Shown one piece after another: positions 18,319 through 26,401 of a DNA stretch of 64,000 bases (the first letter of the stretch is position 1; each line of letters begins with the position of its first letter). Made by a program: the position numbers and the translations under genes. The notes beneath the pieces are model-generated. The model did not search any database and was not told where the DNA came from. It saw only the letters and a list, made by a program, of their open reading frames with translations. The stretch spans positions 434,001 through 498,000 of the forward strand of contig JALHJW010000001.1 of NCBI GenBank assembly GCA_022839785.1. Reading direction: 5' to 3'. This stretch comes from Desulfovibrio sp. GTDB lineage: Bacteria; Desulfobacterota; Desulfovibrionia; Desulfovibrionales; Desulfovibrionaceae.

Positions 18319-18978
18319 ATGCGCGAACTTTACGAATTCGCCGTCGGCCCGATGGCCTGGGCGGCCTTCGGAGTCTTCCTCATCGGCTCCGTCATCCGCC
18401 TGATCTCCATGTACAGCCTGGCCAGGAAGAAGGACGGTCCGTTCCTCTCCTACATGAGCTGGCGCTTCGGCCTGCGTTCCATCCTGAACTGGCTGATCCC
18501 CTTCAACGCCCAGGGCTGGAAGGAGAACCCGCTGGTCTGCGTGACCACCTTCGTCTTCCACCTCGGCCTGATCCTGGTGCCCCTCTTCCTGCTGGGCCAC
18601 GTGGTGCTCTGGGACCAGTACTGGGGCTTCTCCTACCCGACCCTGCCGGAGCAGGCGGCCGACATCTTCACCATCGCGGTGATCGTCGCCTGCCTCGTCT
18701 TCGCTTGGCGCAGGGCCACCAACCGCACCCTGCGCTTCGTGACCACCGGCCAGGACTGGCTGGTGCTGCTCATCGCCTTTCTGCCCTTCCTCACGGGCTT
18801 TCTGGCCTCCCAGCACGTCGGCCCGCCGCTGGTCATGACCACCCTGCACGTCCTCTCGGGCGAGCTGATGCTCATGGCCATTCCGTTCACCCGGCTGTCC
18901 CACATGATCTTCGGCCTGTTCAGCCGCGCGTACATGGGTTCCGAGTTCGGCGGCGTCCGCCACGCCAAAGACTGGTAA
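18319..18978 (+). CDS. tmcC: TmcC, membrane cytochrome b subunit
   Basis: 219 residues with about five membrane helices, related to the gamma subunit of respiratory nitrate reductase and to DsrM/HmcE. Candidate heme b ligands are the histidines in TFVFHLGL, LLGHVVLW, TTLHVLSGE and RLSHMIFG, paired on two helices. It would carry electrons between the periplasmic cytochrome TmcA and the cytoplasmic Fe-S subunit TmcB. It starts 11 bp after tmcD, behind a GGGAGG site. Confidence 0.9.
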   Translation: MRELYEFAVGPMAWAAFGVFLIGSVIRLISMYSLARKKDGPFLSYMSWRFGLRSILNWLIPFNAQGWKENPLVCVTTFVFHLGLILVPLFLLGHVVLWDQYWGFSYPTLPEQAADIFTIAVIVACLVFAWRRATNRTLRFVTTGQDWLVLLIAFLPFLTGFLASQHVGPPLVMTTLHVLSGELMLMAIPFTRLSHMIFGLFSRAYMGSEFGGVRHAKDW

Positions 18979-19000
18979 GACAGGTAAGGGAGGCACTATA

Positions 19001-20320
19001 ATGGGCATTGAACAAAGACGCATAGACGATGCGGGGCTCGCGCGGGGAATGGCCGCGCTGACTCCGGAGAAGATAGCCAAGACGTTCCAGGCGCTGATCG
19101 CCGGGGAGTGCGGCGCGCGGCTGCGCACCTACGTGGAGACCTGCATGCGTTGCGGCATGTGCGGCCCGGCCTGCCACTACTTCCTCTCGCACGACGGCGA
19201 CCCGAGCTACGCGCCCGTGGGCAAGGTCAGCGAGACCATGTGGAAGCTGCTCAAGGCCGACGGAAAGGTCGATCCCCGCGTCATCGGCGACTGCGCGCAG
19301 ATCGCCTACACCGAATGCAACCTCTGCCGCCGCTGCATGCACTACTGCCCCCTGGGCATCGACACCGCCTACATCATCTCCGTGGTGCGCCGGCTGTGCC
19401 ACAAACTCGGCGTGACCCCCATGTACATCCAGGACACGGCGCACAGCCACTCGGCGACGCTCAACCAGATGTGGGTCAAGGACGACGAGTGGACGGACAG
19501 CCTGCAGTGGCAGGAGGACGAAGCACGCTCCGAGTTCCCGGACCTGCGCATCCCCCTGGAAATGGAGGGGGCGGACTTCATGTACTCGGTCATCGCGCCC
19601 GAGCCCAAGTTCCGCACCCAGCTCATCTACCAGGCCGCAGCCATCTTCCACACCGCGGGCTGCAACTGGACCATGCCCGGCACCCCGGGCTGGGACAACA
19701 GCAACATGGCCATGTTCTCCGGCGACGCCGAGATCATGGGCCGCGTCGAGCGCTACCACTTCGAAACGGCCCAACGCCTGCGCGTCAAGCGCATCGTCAT
19801 GGGCGAGTGCGGTCACGCCTTCCGCGCGGTCTACGACGTGGGCAACCGCTGGCTGGGCTGGAAGATGCATCCGGTCCCGGTGGTCCATTCCATCGAGTTC
19901 TTCTGGGAACTGCTCGACCAGGGCAAGATCCGCATGGCCAGCAAGTACCCCGGCCCCGTGACCATCCACGATCCCTGCAACGTCATCCGCGGCCGCGGCC
20001 TCATGGACAAGCTGCGCGAGGTCGTGAACCACATCTGCGACGGCGTGGTCGAGATGTCGCCCAACCGGGAGCACAACCTGTGCTGCTGCGCGGGCGGCGG
20101 CGTGATCAACTGCGGCCCACCGTTCAAGAACGTGCGCATCGTGGGCAACAAGGCCAAGGCCGACCAGCTGAAGGCCACCGGGGTGCAGACCTGCATCGCG
20201 CCCTGCCACAACTGCCACGGCGGCCTGGAGGACATCATCCACCACTACAAGCTGGGGATGAAGCTGAAGTTCCTGGGCGACATCATCTACGAACACATGG
20301 AGAAGCCGGGCGCCGTATAG
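19001..20320 (+). CDS. tmcB: TmcB, HdrD/DsrK-like iron-sulfur subunit
   Basis: 439 residues, cytoplasmic side. Two 4Fe-4S ferredoxin motifs lie at C48-C51-C54-C58 and C106-C109-C112-C116. A C-terminal half of the heterodisulfide-reductase type includes AGCNWTMPGT, HDPCNVIRG, NLCCCAGGG and CIAPCHNCHGG, the cysteine-rich CCG signature that in HdrB/HdrD binds a noncubane cluster at the active site. By analogy it could reduce a disulfide-like acceptor, as proposed for DsrK. GGGAGG lies upstream, 22 bp after tmcC. Confidence 0.92.
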   Translation: MGIEQRRIDDAGLARGMAALTPEKIAKTFQALIAGECGARLRTYVETCMRCGMCGPACHYFLSHDGDPSYAPVGKVSETMWKLLKADGKVDPRVIGDCAQIAYTECNLCRRCMHYCPLGIDTAYIISVVRRLCHKLGVTPMYIQDTAHSHSATLNQMWVKDDEWTDSLQWQEDEARSEFPDLRIPLEMEGADFMYSVIAPEPKFRTQLIYQAAAIFHTAGCNWTMPGTPGWDNSNMAMFSGDAEIMGRVERYHFETAQRLRVKRIVMGECGHAFRAVYDVGNRWLGWKMHPVPVVHSIEFFWELLDQGKIRMASKYPGPVTIHDPCNVIRGRGLMDKLREVVNHICDGVVEMSPNREHNLCCCAGGGVINCGPPFKNVRIVGNKAKADQLKATGVQTCIAPCHNCHGGLEDIIHHYKLGMKLKFLGDIIYEHMEKPGAV

Positions 20321-20349
20321 CCCCGGGCCACAAGCGAGGAGGAAACGTC

Positions 20350-20724
20350 ATGCGAAGAGTGAACGTAGTGGCGGCCGCTCTGCTCCTGGCCGGGCTGGTC
20401 TGGGCGCTGCCCGCCCTCTCCCAGGAGGACATGAAGACCGTGCCCAACGCGGCCTTCGGGACGCCCCAGCGGTCTGCGGCCGTGTTCCAGCACGACCTGC
20501 ACAACGAAAAGGCCAAGCTCGACGACTGCGGCGCTTGCCACCACGGGGACGACGGTGGCAAACCCGATCCCGCCAGCCCCACGCCGGGCCAGCCCTGCGC
20601 GGAGTGCCACCCCGTGGACGCCAAGGGCAAGACCCCGCTCATGCGGGCCTTCCACCGGCAATGCGTGGGCTGCCATCACGACTCGGGCAAGGGTCCCCTG
20701 ACCTGCGGCGAATGCCACACCTGA
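20350..20724 (+). CDS. tmcA: TmcA, tetraheme type II cytochrome c3
   Basis: 124 residues with a Sec signal peptide (cleavage near ALS-Q, residue 24). Four heme c sites are all CX2CH: C60-H64, C83-H87, C105-H109 and C119-H123. Additional histidines (H48, H51, H65, H102, H110) can serve as distal ligands. This is the acidic, type II cytochrome c3 that receives electrons from the type I cytochrome c3/hydrogenase system in the periplasm and feeds the Tmc membrane complex. GAGGAGG precedes the start. Confidence 0.93.
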   Translation: MRRVNVVAAALLLAGLVWALPALSQEDMKTVPNAAFGTPQRSAAVFQHDLHNEKAKLDDCGACHHGDDGGKPDPASPTPGQPCAECHPVDAKGKTPLMRAFHRQCVGCHHDSGKGPLTCGECHT

Positions 20725-20741
20725 ACCTGAAGGAGGCGCAC

Positions 20742-21098
20742 ATGGCCAAGAAAATCATGGTTGTGGACGACGACCCGGCCATCGTCGACTACCTGACCAC
20801 CCTGTTCTCGGACAACGGCTACGCCACGTGCAGCGCCCCGGACGGCGAAGCGGCGCTGGGCGTGGTCGAGCGCGAGAAGCCGGATCTGATCACCCTGGAC
20901 CTGGAGATGCCCAACGAATGGGGTCCGCGGTTCTACCGCAAGCTCTCCCAGAAGCCGGCTCTCAAGGACACCCCGGTGATCGTGATCAGCGGCCTGTCGG
21001 GCATCCACCTGGCCATCCGCCGGGCCGTGGCGACCATCAACAAGCCCTTCGAACCCGCCCAGGTGCTGCAGATCGTCGAACAGACCATCGGCAAATAA
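20742..21098 (+). CDS. single-domain response regulator in the tmc operon
   Basis: 118 residues, only a receiver domain: IMVVDDDPAIVDYL acidic pocket, phospho-acceptor in ITLDLEMPNEWG, switch serine in VIVISGLSG, lysine in TINKPFEP. It follows tmcA by 17 bp with an AAGGAGG site and is probably cotranscribed. A receiver in the same operon as the electron-transfer complex suggests feedback to the divergent kinases, but the partner is unknown. Confidence 0.87.
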   Translation: MAKKIMVVDDDPAIVDYLTTLFSDNGYATCSAPDGEAALGVVEREKPDLITLDLEMPNEWGPRFYRKLSQKPALKDTPVIVISGLSGIHLAIRRAVATINKPFEPAQVLQIVEQTIGK

Positions 21099-21147
21099 CC
21101 TGACCCCAGCGCGGCGTGGCTGAAGAGCGGAAAGAAGAGCGGGCGAA

Positions 21148-21224
21148 ATATGCTCCCGGATCGGCCCATGTGGGCGCGGAACGCGCCCACATGGGATCCG
21201 GCCGGGACAGAAGAGGGAGCATAT
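21148..21224 (+). promoter_or_regulatory. nested hairpins: terminator or translation switch
   Basis: A perfect 14-bp hairpin (21165-21178 with 21182-21195, 3-nt loop) is enclosed by a second perfect 10-bp inverted repeat (21148-21157 with 21215-21224). The outer right arm covers the ribosome-binding site and the first bases of the start codon at 21223. In RNA it could end the tmc transcript or hide the start of the next gene. Confidence 0.55.
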
Positions 21225-21585
21225 GAACCTCTGCCTCGCCACTTATGGGGATCGTCTCGCGACGCTGCTCGAAAACGCCGCCGAGTTGCACTTTTTTCAG
21301 GTCAAAGGCCGGACGGCGACGCCCAAGGGGTTCTGCCCCATGCCCTCGGGCGGCCCGTCCGGCCTTCTTCTCACCCTGCACGGCTTTTCCATCGACACCC
21401 TGCTCTGCGGCGGAGCGACCCCCGCCTATCTCGACGTGCTGCGCAGCGGCGGAGTCAAGGTCCATCCCTGGCTGAGCGGGGAGATCACCGAGACCGTCCG
21501 CGCCTGGACAACGGGCGATCTCTCGCGTCTGCGCATGCCGGGCGCGGCCGAAACTCCGCCCGCCGCCTTCCCCCGCAAGGACTGA
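21223..21585 (+). CDS. NifX/NifB-like dinitrogenase cofactor family protein
   Basis: 120 residues resembling the stand-alone DiNase_FeMo-co (NifX/MTH1175) fold: MNLCLATYGDRLATLLENAAELHFFQV near the start, then a region ending in a GG-containing loop (LLCGGATPAYLDVLRSGGVKVHPWLSGEI) that is typical of the family. There are no other nif genes in the window. Sulfate reducers carry several such proteins, possibly metal-cluster carriers. Its translation may be controlled by the nested hairpins over its start. Confidence 0.65.
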   Translation: MNLCLATYGDRLATLLENAAELHFFQVKGRTATPKGFCPMPSGGPSGLLLTLHGFSIDTLLCGGATPAYLDVLRSGGVKVHPWLSGEITETVRAWTTGDLSRLRMPGAAETPPAAFPRKD

Positions 21586-21710
21586 GCCTCGCCCGGCGGC
21601 CGCCGCCCCTCCATCGCAAAAGAATCATGGCTTTCAGACCGCATCCGGCGTAATCTGCCACGCTATACCTACGAACGCGCTTCGCCATGTGCCGCGCGGA
21701 GGGAGGGAGC

Positions 21711-22877
21711 ATGGACCGCCGCTGTCCGCAGGAGCTTCGCAAGTTCGTCGCCCCGGAGTTCGTGTTCGGGCCCGGCGCGGCCGACCTGGCCGTACGCTAC
21801 GCCATGAACTTCGAAGCCCGCCGGGTCATGCTCGTCACCGACCCAGGGGTGCGCGCCGCCGGATGGGCGGACAAGATATCGGACTCCCTGCGTGGGGCAG
21901 GCATGGAGCCGGTCGTTTTCGACCGCGTTTCGCCCAATCCCCGCGACCATGAGGTCATGGACGGCGCGGAGATATACCGGGCCCAGGGCTGCGACGCCAT
22001 CGTGGCCGTGGGCGGCGGCAGCCCCCTGGACTGCGCCAAGGGCATCGGCGCGGTGGCCACCAACGAGGCCCACGTCCTCACTTTCGAAGGCGTGGATCAG
22101 GTGCCCGTGCCCTGCCCGCCGCTGATCTGCCTGCCCACCACCTCGGGCACCGGGGCCGAGGTCTCCCAGTTCGCCATCGTCACGGACACCGACCGGGGCG
22201 TGAAGATCGCCATCGTCAGCAAGACCATGATCCCGGACGTGGCCCTGCTCGATCCTCTTCTGACCACGACAATGGACCCGGCCCTGACCGCGGCCACCGG
22301 CCTGGATGCCCTGACCCACGCCGTGGAGGCCTACGTCTCCAACGCCAGCTTCGCCGTCACCGACCTCTTCGCCCTCTCGGCCATGCGGCGCATCGCGGCC
22401 AGCCTGAAGGACGCCATAGATAATCCCCGGGACATGTGCGCCCGCAGCGAGATGCTCCTGGCCAGCCTGGAGGCGGGACTGGCCTTCTCCAACGCCATCC
22501 TGGGCGCGGTGCATGCCATGGCCCACGCCCTGGGCGGCCTGCTCGACCTGCCGCACGGCGAGTGCAACGCCTTGCTTCTGCCACATGTGGTGCGTTACAA
22601 TTACGACGCCTCCCCGGAACGCTTCCGGGCCGTGGGCGAGGCCGTGGGCGGCGATCTGCGCGGCCTTGCGGACGAGGCCGCGCGCGAGGCGCTCATCGCC
22701 CGCATCGAGGAAATCAAGCGCCAAGCTGGCGTGACCGGCAATCTCGCCGACCTCGGCGTCACCCCGGACGATCTCGCCAAGCTGGCGGCCAACGCGGCAG
22801 CGGACCCGTGCCTCCTGACCAACCCCAAGGCCGCAAGCGCCGAGGAAATCCGCCGCATCTATGAACAAGCCCTCTGA
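21711..22877 (+). CDS. iron-containing alcohol dehydrogenase
   Basis: 388 residues, the usual size of group III (Fe-dependent) alcohol dehydrogenases. Visible features are the NAD-binding GGGSPLDCAKG, the PTTSGTGAEVS segment, and metal ligands in LDALTHAVEAY, NAILGAVHAMAHALGG and DLPHGECNALLLPH. The substrate is unknown; in Desulfovibrio such enzymes oxidise ethanol or other short alcohols. GGAGGGAG lies just upstream of the start. It overlaps the following kinase gene by 17 nt. Confidence 0.9.
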   Translation: MDRRCPQELRKFVAPEFVFGPGAADLAVRYAMNFEARRVMLVTDPGVRAAGWADKISDSLRGAGMEPVVFDRVSPNPRDHEVMDGAEIYRAQGCDAIVAVGGGSPLDCAKGIGAVATNEAHVLTFEGVDQVPVPCPPLICLPTTSGTGAEVSQFAIVTDTDRGVKIAIVSKTMIPDVALLDPLLTTTMDPALTAATGLDALTHAVEAYVSNASFAVTDLFALSAMRRIAASLKDAIDNPRDMCARSEMLLASLEAGLAFSNAILGAVHAMAHALGGLLDLPHGECNALLLPHVVRYNYDASPERFRAVGEAVGGDLRGLADEAAREALIARIEEIKRQAGVTGNLADLGVTPDDLAKLAANAAADPCLLTNPKAASAEEIRRIYEQAL

Positions 22878-24315
22878 CCGGCAGGACGGTGCCGACCGCC
22901 TGAAACTCATCGGCCTGGGCGAGAGGTCGCTGCAGAAGAGCTACTATCCGGAGCTTCGCAAGCGTCTGGCCGAACTGGAGCGCTTCAGGGCGCTTCTGGA
23001 CCGCTCCAGCGACTTCATCTTCCTCACCGAGGCCGCCTCGGGCCGCATCGCCGACGTCAACGAAGCGACCTGCGCCAGCCTCGGCTACACGCGCGAGGAA
23101 CTGTCCGCCAAGTCCGTCAGCGACTTCTCCGACTTCGACGGCAAAAGCTGCACATTGAGCGAGAGCATCCAGGGCAGCCCCCAGGAGTCGGTCTTCTACG
23201 CCGCGGACGGCCGGATCATCCCGGTGGAGCTGGCGATCAGCACCACGCTCGTCGACGGCAGGCGCTACTGCATCATCGTGGCCCGCGACATCACCGAGCG
23301 CAAGAACATGGAGGCCGCGATCCGGCTCACCCAGTACGCCATCGACACGAGCAGCACGGCCATCTTCTGGGTACAGGGCGACGGCTCCCTGGCCTACGTC
23401 AACGAGGCGGCCTGCCGCCACCTGGGCTACGACCGCCGGGAGCTTCTCGCGCTACGCGTCTGGGACTTCGACCTGAACCTGAACGCGGAGGTCTGGCGCG
23501 AGCGCGGCTGGCGGACCGTCAAGGGCCAGGGCAGCGTCAGCTTCGAATCGCAGCACAGGCGAAAGGACGGCGGCCGCACCCCGGTGGAGGTGCAGAGCCA
23601 CCACGTCAATTTCGAAGGCCGGGAATACATCTGCGCCTTCGTCACGGACATCGCGCAGCGCAAGGACGCGGAGCGGCGGCTGCGCGAATCCCTGGCCGAG
23701 AAGGAAACCCTGCTCAAAGAGGTCCACCACCGCGTCAAGAACAACCTGCAGATCGTCTCCAGCCTGCTGCACCTGCAGATGAACACCGCGACCTCGCCCG
23801 AGGCCGGGGAGCCGTTGCGCGAAAGCGCGGCCCGGGTGGCCACCATGGCCCTGGTGCATGAGCAGATATACCGCTCCCAGAGTCTGTCGCGCATCAACCT
23901 CGACAGCTACCTGCGCCAGCTCGTCACCCGTCTCGTGGAGACCTTCCGCGGCCCGAGGCAGGTGAACGCGGGCGTCGTCGCGCCGCATCTCTCCGTGCCC
24001 CTGGACACCGCCATTCCCCTCGGCCTCATCGTCAACGAGGTGGTCACCAACTCCCTTAAGCACGCCTTCGCGGACCGTCCCGCGGGCAGTCTCCGGGTGA
24101 AGCTCGTGCAGCGGGGAGACGGGCTGCGCCTGACGATCGCGGACAACGGCGCGGGCCTGCCCCCGGACTTCAGGAGCGAGGAGTCGGGCAGCCTCGGCAT
24201 GCAGCTCATCTGGAGCCTGACCCGCCAGCTCGACGGCCGCGCCTCGCTCAAGAGCCGCAAGGGAGCCATCTTTCGCCTCGCCTTTCCGGCGGACACCGAA
24301 AACGCCGCCCCCTGA
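22861..24315 (+). CDS. PAS sensor histidine kinase, HisKA_2 type
   Basis: 484 residues, soluble. Two PAS domains (about 40-150 and 160-275, the second ending DIAQRKDAERRL) precede a kinase core with LLKEVHHRVKNNLQIVSSLLHLQ, the HisKA_2 phosphoacceptor motif. The ATPase domain has LIVNEVVTNSLKHAF, IADNGAGL and a short G2 region (GSLGMQLI). Its start lies inside the alcohol dehydrogenase gene (17-nt overlap), so the two are translationally coupled. No receiver partner is adjacent downstream. Confidence 0.88.
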   Translation: MNKPSDRQDGADRLKLIGLGERSLQKSYYPELRKRLAELERFRALLDRSSDFIFLTEAASGRIADVNEATCASLGYTREELSAKSVSDFSDFDGKSCTLSESIQGSPQESVFYAADGRIIPVELAISTTLVDGRRYCIIVARDITERKNMEAAIRLTQYAIDTSSTAIFWVQGDGSLAYVNEAACRHLGYDRRELLALRVWDFDLNLNAEVWRERGWRTVKGQGSVSFESQHRRKDGGRTPVEVQSHHVNFEGREYICAFVTDIAQRKDAERRLRESLAEKETLLKEVHHRVKNNLQIVSSLLHLQMNTATSPEAGEPLRESAARVATMALVHEQIYRSQSLSRINLDSYLRQLVTRLVETFRGPRQVNAGVVAPHLSVPLDTAIPLGLIVNEVVTNSLKHAFADRPAGSLRVKLVQRGDGLRLTIADNGAGLPPDFRSEESGSLGMQLIWSLTRQLDGRASLKSRKGAIFRLAFPADTENAAP

Positions 24316-24390
24316 TCCCCCACGACACGGTTGGCAGGCGACGGCGCGGGGTGTAGGATGCGCCCCGCACATCGCAACCAAGGAGACTCC

Positions 24391-24798
24391 ATGCGCCTTC
24401 GTTCCCTTCTCCCCGGACTGCTGTCCGCCGCCCTGACCGTCCCGGCCTTCGCCCAGGGACCGGTCATCCCGGCCGATTCGCCCATCACCCTCACTGCCAT
24501 CGCCAGCGAAATCTTCGAGGTCGGCGCGCTGCCGGTCAATCCCTCCTCGGGCTACGTCTGGCAAGAAACCGTCGAGCCCAAGGGCGGCGTCTACCTGGCC
24601 GACAAGGTCACGAACTGCCCCGGCGGCGGCGCGGCCGGAACTCCCTGCGTCCAGAACCTGCTCTTCGCCGTGGAGAAGCGCAAAGCCGCCAACATCACCT
24701 TGCGCTACGTCAAACCCGGAGCGGCTCCGGTCCGCACCGTCAAGCTGGCCGTGGACTTCACCGACCAGAGCACCCTGCGCATCAGGGAAATCAGGTAG
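24391..24798 (+). CDS. secreted chagasin-like (protease inhibitor I42 family) protein
   Basis: 135 residues with a Sec signal peptide (cleavage near AFA-Q, residue 22). NPSSGYVWQ matches the NPTTGY loop of chagasin-type cysteine protease inhibitors, and LRYVKPGAAP near the end fits the family's final RYxRPW strand. Two cysteines (in NCPGGGAAGTPC) could form a disulfide. Inhibition of a protease is inferred from two loops only. AAGGAG precedes the start. Confidence 0.55.
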   Translation: MRLRSLLPGLLSAALTVPAFAQGPVIPADSPITLTAIASEIFEVGALPVNPSSGYVWQETVEPKGGVYLADKVTNCPGGGAAGTPCVQNLLFAVEKRKAANITLRYVKPGAAPVRTVKLAVDFTDQSTLRIREIR

Positions 24799-24896
24799 CC
24801 CGCCCGAGCCTTTCCCTTTTTTTCGAAGTGGTCCTGGTCAACAGGGCCGCTTCGGGGTAGACGTTTCCAAACATGCACCCGAGGACCAGTCAGCCC

Positions 24897-26042
24897 ATGT
24901 CCGCAAAACGCCCCTTCGGCCACGTCGCAATCCCCTTCGCCCGCATCCACCTGGAGCTGACCAACGTCTGCGACTTCAACTGCCTGTTCTGCCCCAAGTC
25001 TCTGATGACCAGGAAGTACGGCTACATGGACGAGGCGCTGGCGCGGCGGCTCATCGACGAGATCACGGACAAAGGGCTGGCCGAGAAGATCACCTTCCAC
25101 GTCATGGGCGAACCCACCCTGCACCCCCAATTTTTCGACATCCTGGCTCACGCGCGCGACAAGGGCGCGGCCGTGGGGCTGACCACCAACGGCGGAGGCC
25201 TGGGCGGCCAGGCCGGGGAGCGGCTGCTGGATTTCGAACTGAAACAGGTGGACGTCTCGCTGCAGACCCCGGACGCAGAATCCTTCAGGCTGCGCAAGGC
25301 CGGCAGGCTCGCCTTCGAGGACTTCCTGGACGGCATCGTCCGTTTCTTCGCCGCCTACCGCACGCGCTGGCCAGAGACCGTGTTCAAGTTCCGCTTCCTG
25401 AACACCACCTTCCCGCCCAAGTCCATCGAAGAGAAGCAGGGCCCCATGCGGGTCATCTCCTCCACGGCCGAACTGCGGGACACTTTCGGCCTCTGGGTGG
25501 CGCGCATCTACGACCTCATGGGCCTGGACCCTGCGGCGCGCGACGCCGCGGTGGAGCGCCTCTCGCAACTCAAGTCCTGGAAATGGAACGTGGTCGAGAT
25601 CCTGCCCCATACCTTTTTCGAGACGTACATGCTCGGCGACTGGGGCAACGCCTTTGCCGGGGACGCCGTGCGCGAGGCCTGGGCTGGCTACTGCTTCGGC
25701 ATGCGGGACCACTTCGCCGTGCTCTGGAACGGCGACGTGACCCTCTGCTGCGTGGATTTCGACGGCAAGACGCGCATCGGCAACGTGAGCGGCAAGAGCC
25801 TGGAGGATATCCTGCATTCCAAGGCCCTGGGCGCGGTCATGCGCGGCTTTCGCCGCCTGCGGCCCACCCTGCCCGCCTGCCGCCGCTGCCTGGGGTCGCG
25901 CTCCACGCTCTCCTGGCTGGTCAAGCCCTTCCTGCAGGTGGGCGGGCTCTCGCTGCTCAAGCCGTATTTCCACAAGAAGACGCGTCTCTACGACGTCCCC
26001 CCGGCCATTCCGGCCGCACGCAGCAAGGAGGAAGCATCATGA
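24897..26042 (+). CDS. radical SAM protein with SPASM-like C-terminus
   Basis: 381 residues from 24897; an ATG at 24873 in the same frame is the alternative start. The radical SAM motif CDFNCLFC (CX3CX2C) lies near residue 26, followed by VMGEPTLHP and GLTTNGGG loops. C-terminal cysteines (GYCFGM, LCCVDFDG, CRRCLG) resemble a SPASM/Twitch auxiliary cluster region, and GKTRIGNVSGKSLEDILHSKAL is typical of the SPASM family. The substrate is unknown. The stop overlaps the start of the small cytochrome gene (ATGA), so the two are coupled. Confidence 0.85.
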   Translation: MSAKRPFGHVAIPFARIHLELTNVCDFNCLFCPKSLMTRKYGYMDEALARRLIDEITDKGLAEKITFHVMGEPTLHPQFFDILAHARDKGAAVGLTTNGGGLGGQAGERLLDFELKQVDVSLQTPDAESFRLRKAGRLAFEDFLDGIVRFFAAYRTRWPETVFKFRFLNTTFPPKSIEEKQGPMRVISSTAELRDTFGLWVARIYDLMGLDPAARDAAVERLSQLKSWKWNVVEILPHTFFETYMLGDWGNAFAGDAVREAWAGYCFGMRDHFAVLWNGDVTLCCVDFDGKTRIGNVSGKSLEDILHSKALGAVMRGFRRLRPTLPACRRCLGSRSTLSWLVKPFLQVGGLSLLKPYFHKKTRLYDVPPAIPAARSKEEAS

Positions 26043-26323
26043 GGAGCATCGCATTGCTCGTGGCCCTGTGCACCGGACTGCTCTGCGCCTCGGCCCTGGC
26101 CCAAGGCGGCAACGCCCAGACGGGCGAGGCCCTGGCCAAGCGCATGTGTTCCTGCCACAACACCAAGAAGGACCTCGACGGCAAGCCCGAGGCCGATCTG
26201 GTGAAGAAGATGAAGGCCTACAAGGCCGGGCAGGGCGAACCCAAGATGATGATCACCCTGGCGGGCAAGCTCTCGGACCAGGACATCCTGGACAGCTCCG
26301 CCTACTACGCCGCCCGCAAGTAA
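26039..26323 (+). CDS. small periplasmic c553-like cytochrome with an atypical CXCH motif
   Basis: 94 residues with a signal peptide (cleavage near ALA-Q, residue 22). The mature part looks like a class I monoheme cytochrome of the c553 type: GEALAKRMCSCHNTKKDLDGK, then KKMKAYKAGQGEPKMMITLAGKLSDQDILDSSAYYAARK, where M70 or M71 would be the axial ligand. The heme site reads C37-S-C39-H40, one residue short of CX2CH. The codons are tgt tcc tgc cac. A natural deletion or a sequencing error are both possible. Confidence 0.75.
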   Translation: MRSIALLVALCTGLLCASALAQGGNAQTGEALAKRMCSCHNTKKDLDGKPEADLVKKMKAYKAGQGEPKMMITLAGKLSDQDILDSSAYYAARK

Positions 26324-26401
26324 AGGGTCCCGCGTCCGCGCGACGGACGGGGACGCGCCCGGCAAAAAAGGGCATGGCATGGTTCGTGCTTCGTGCGCGC
26401 C

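Noticed and set aside
21223..21585. NifX-like gene as evidence for a nitrogen-fixation cluster
   Set aside because: No nifHDK, nifB, nifE or nifN is in the window; stand-alone family members are common in sulfate reducers.
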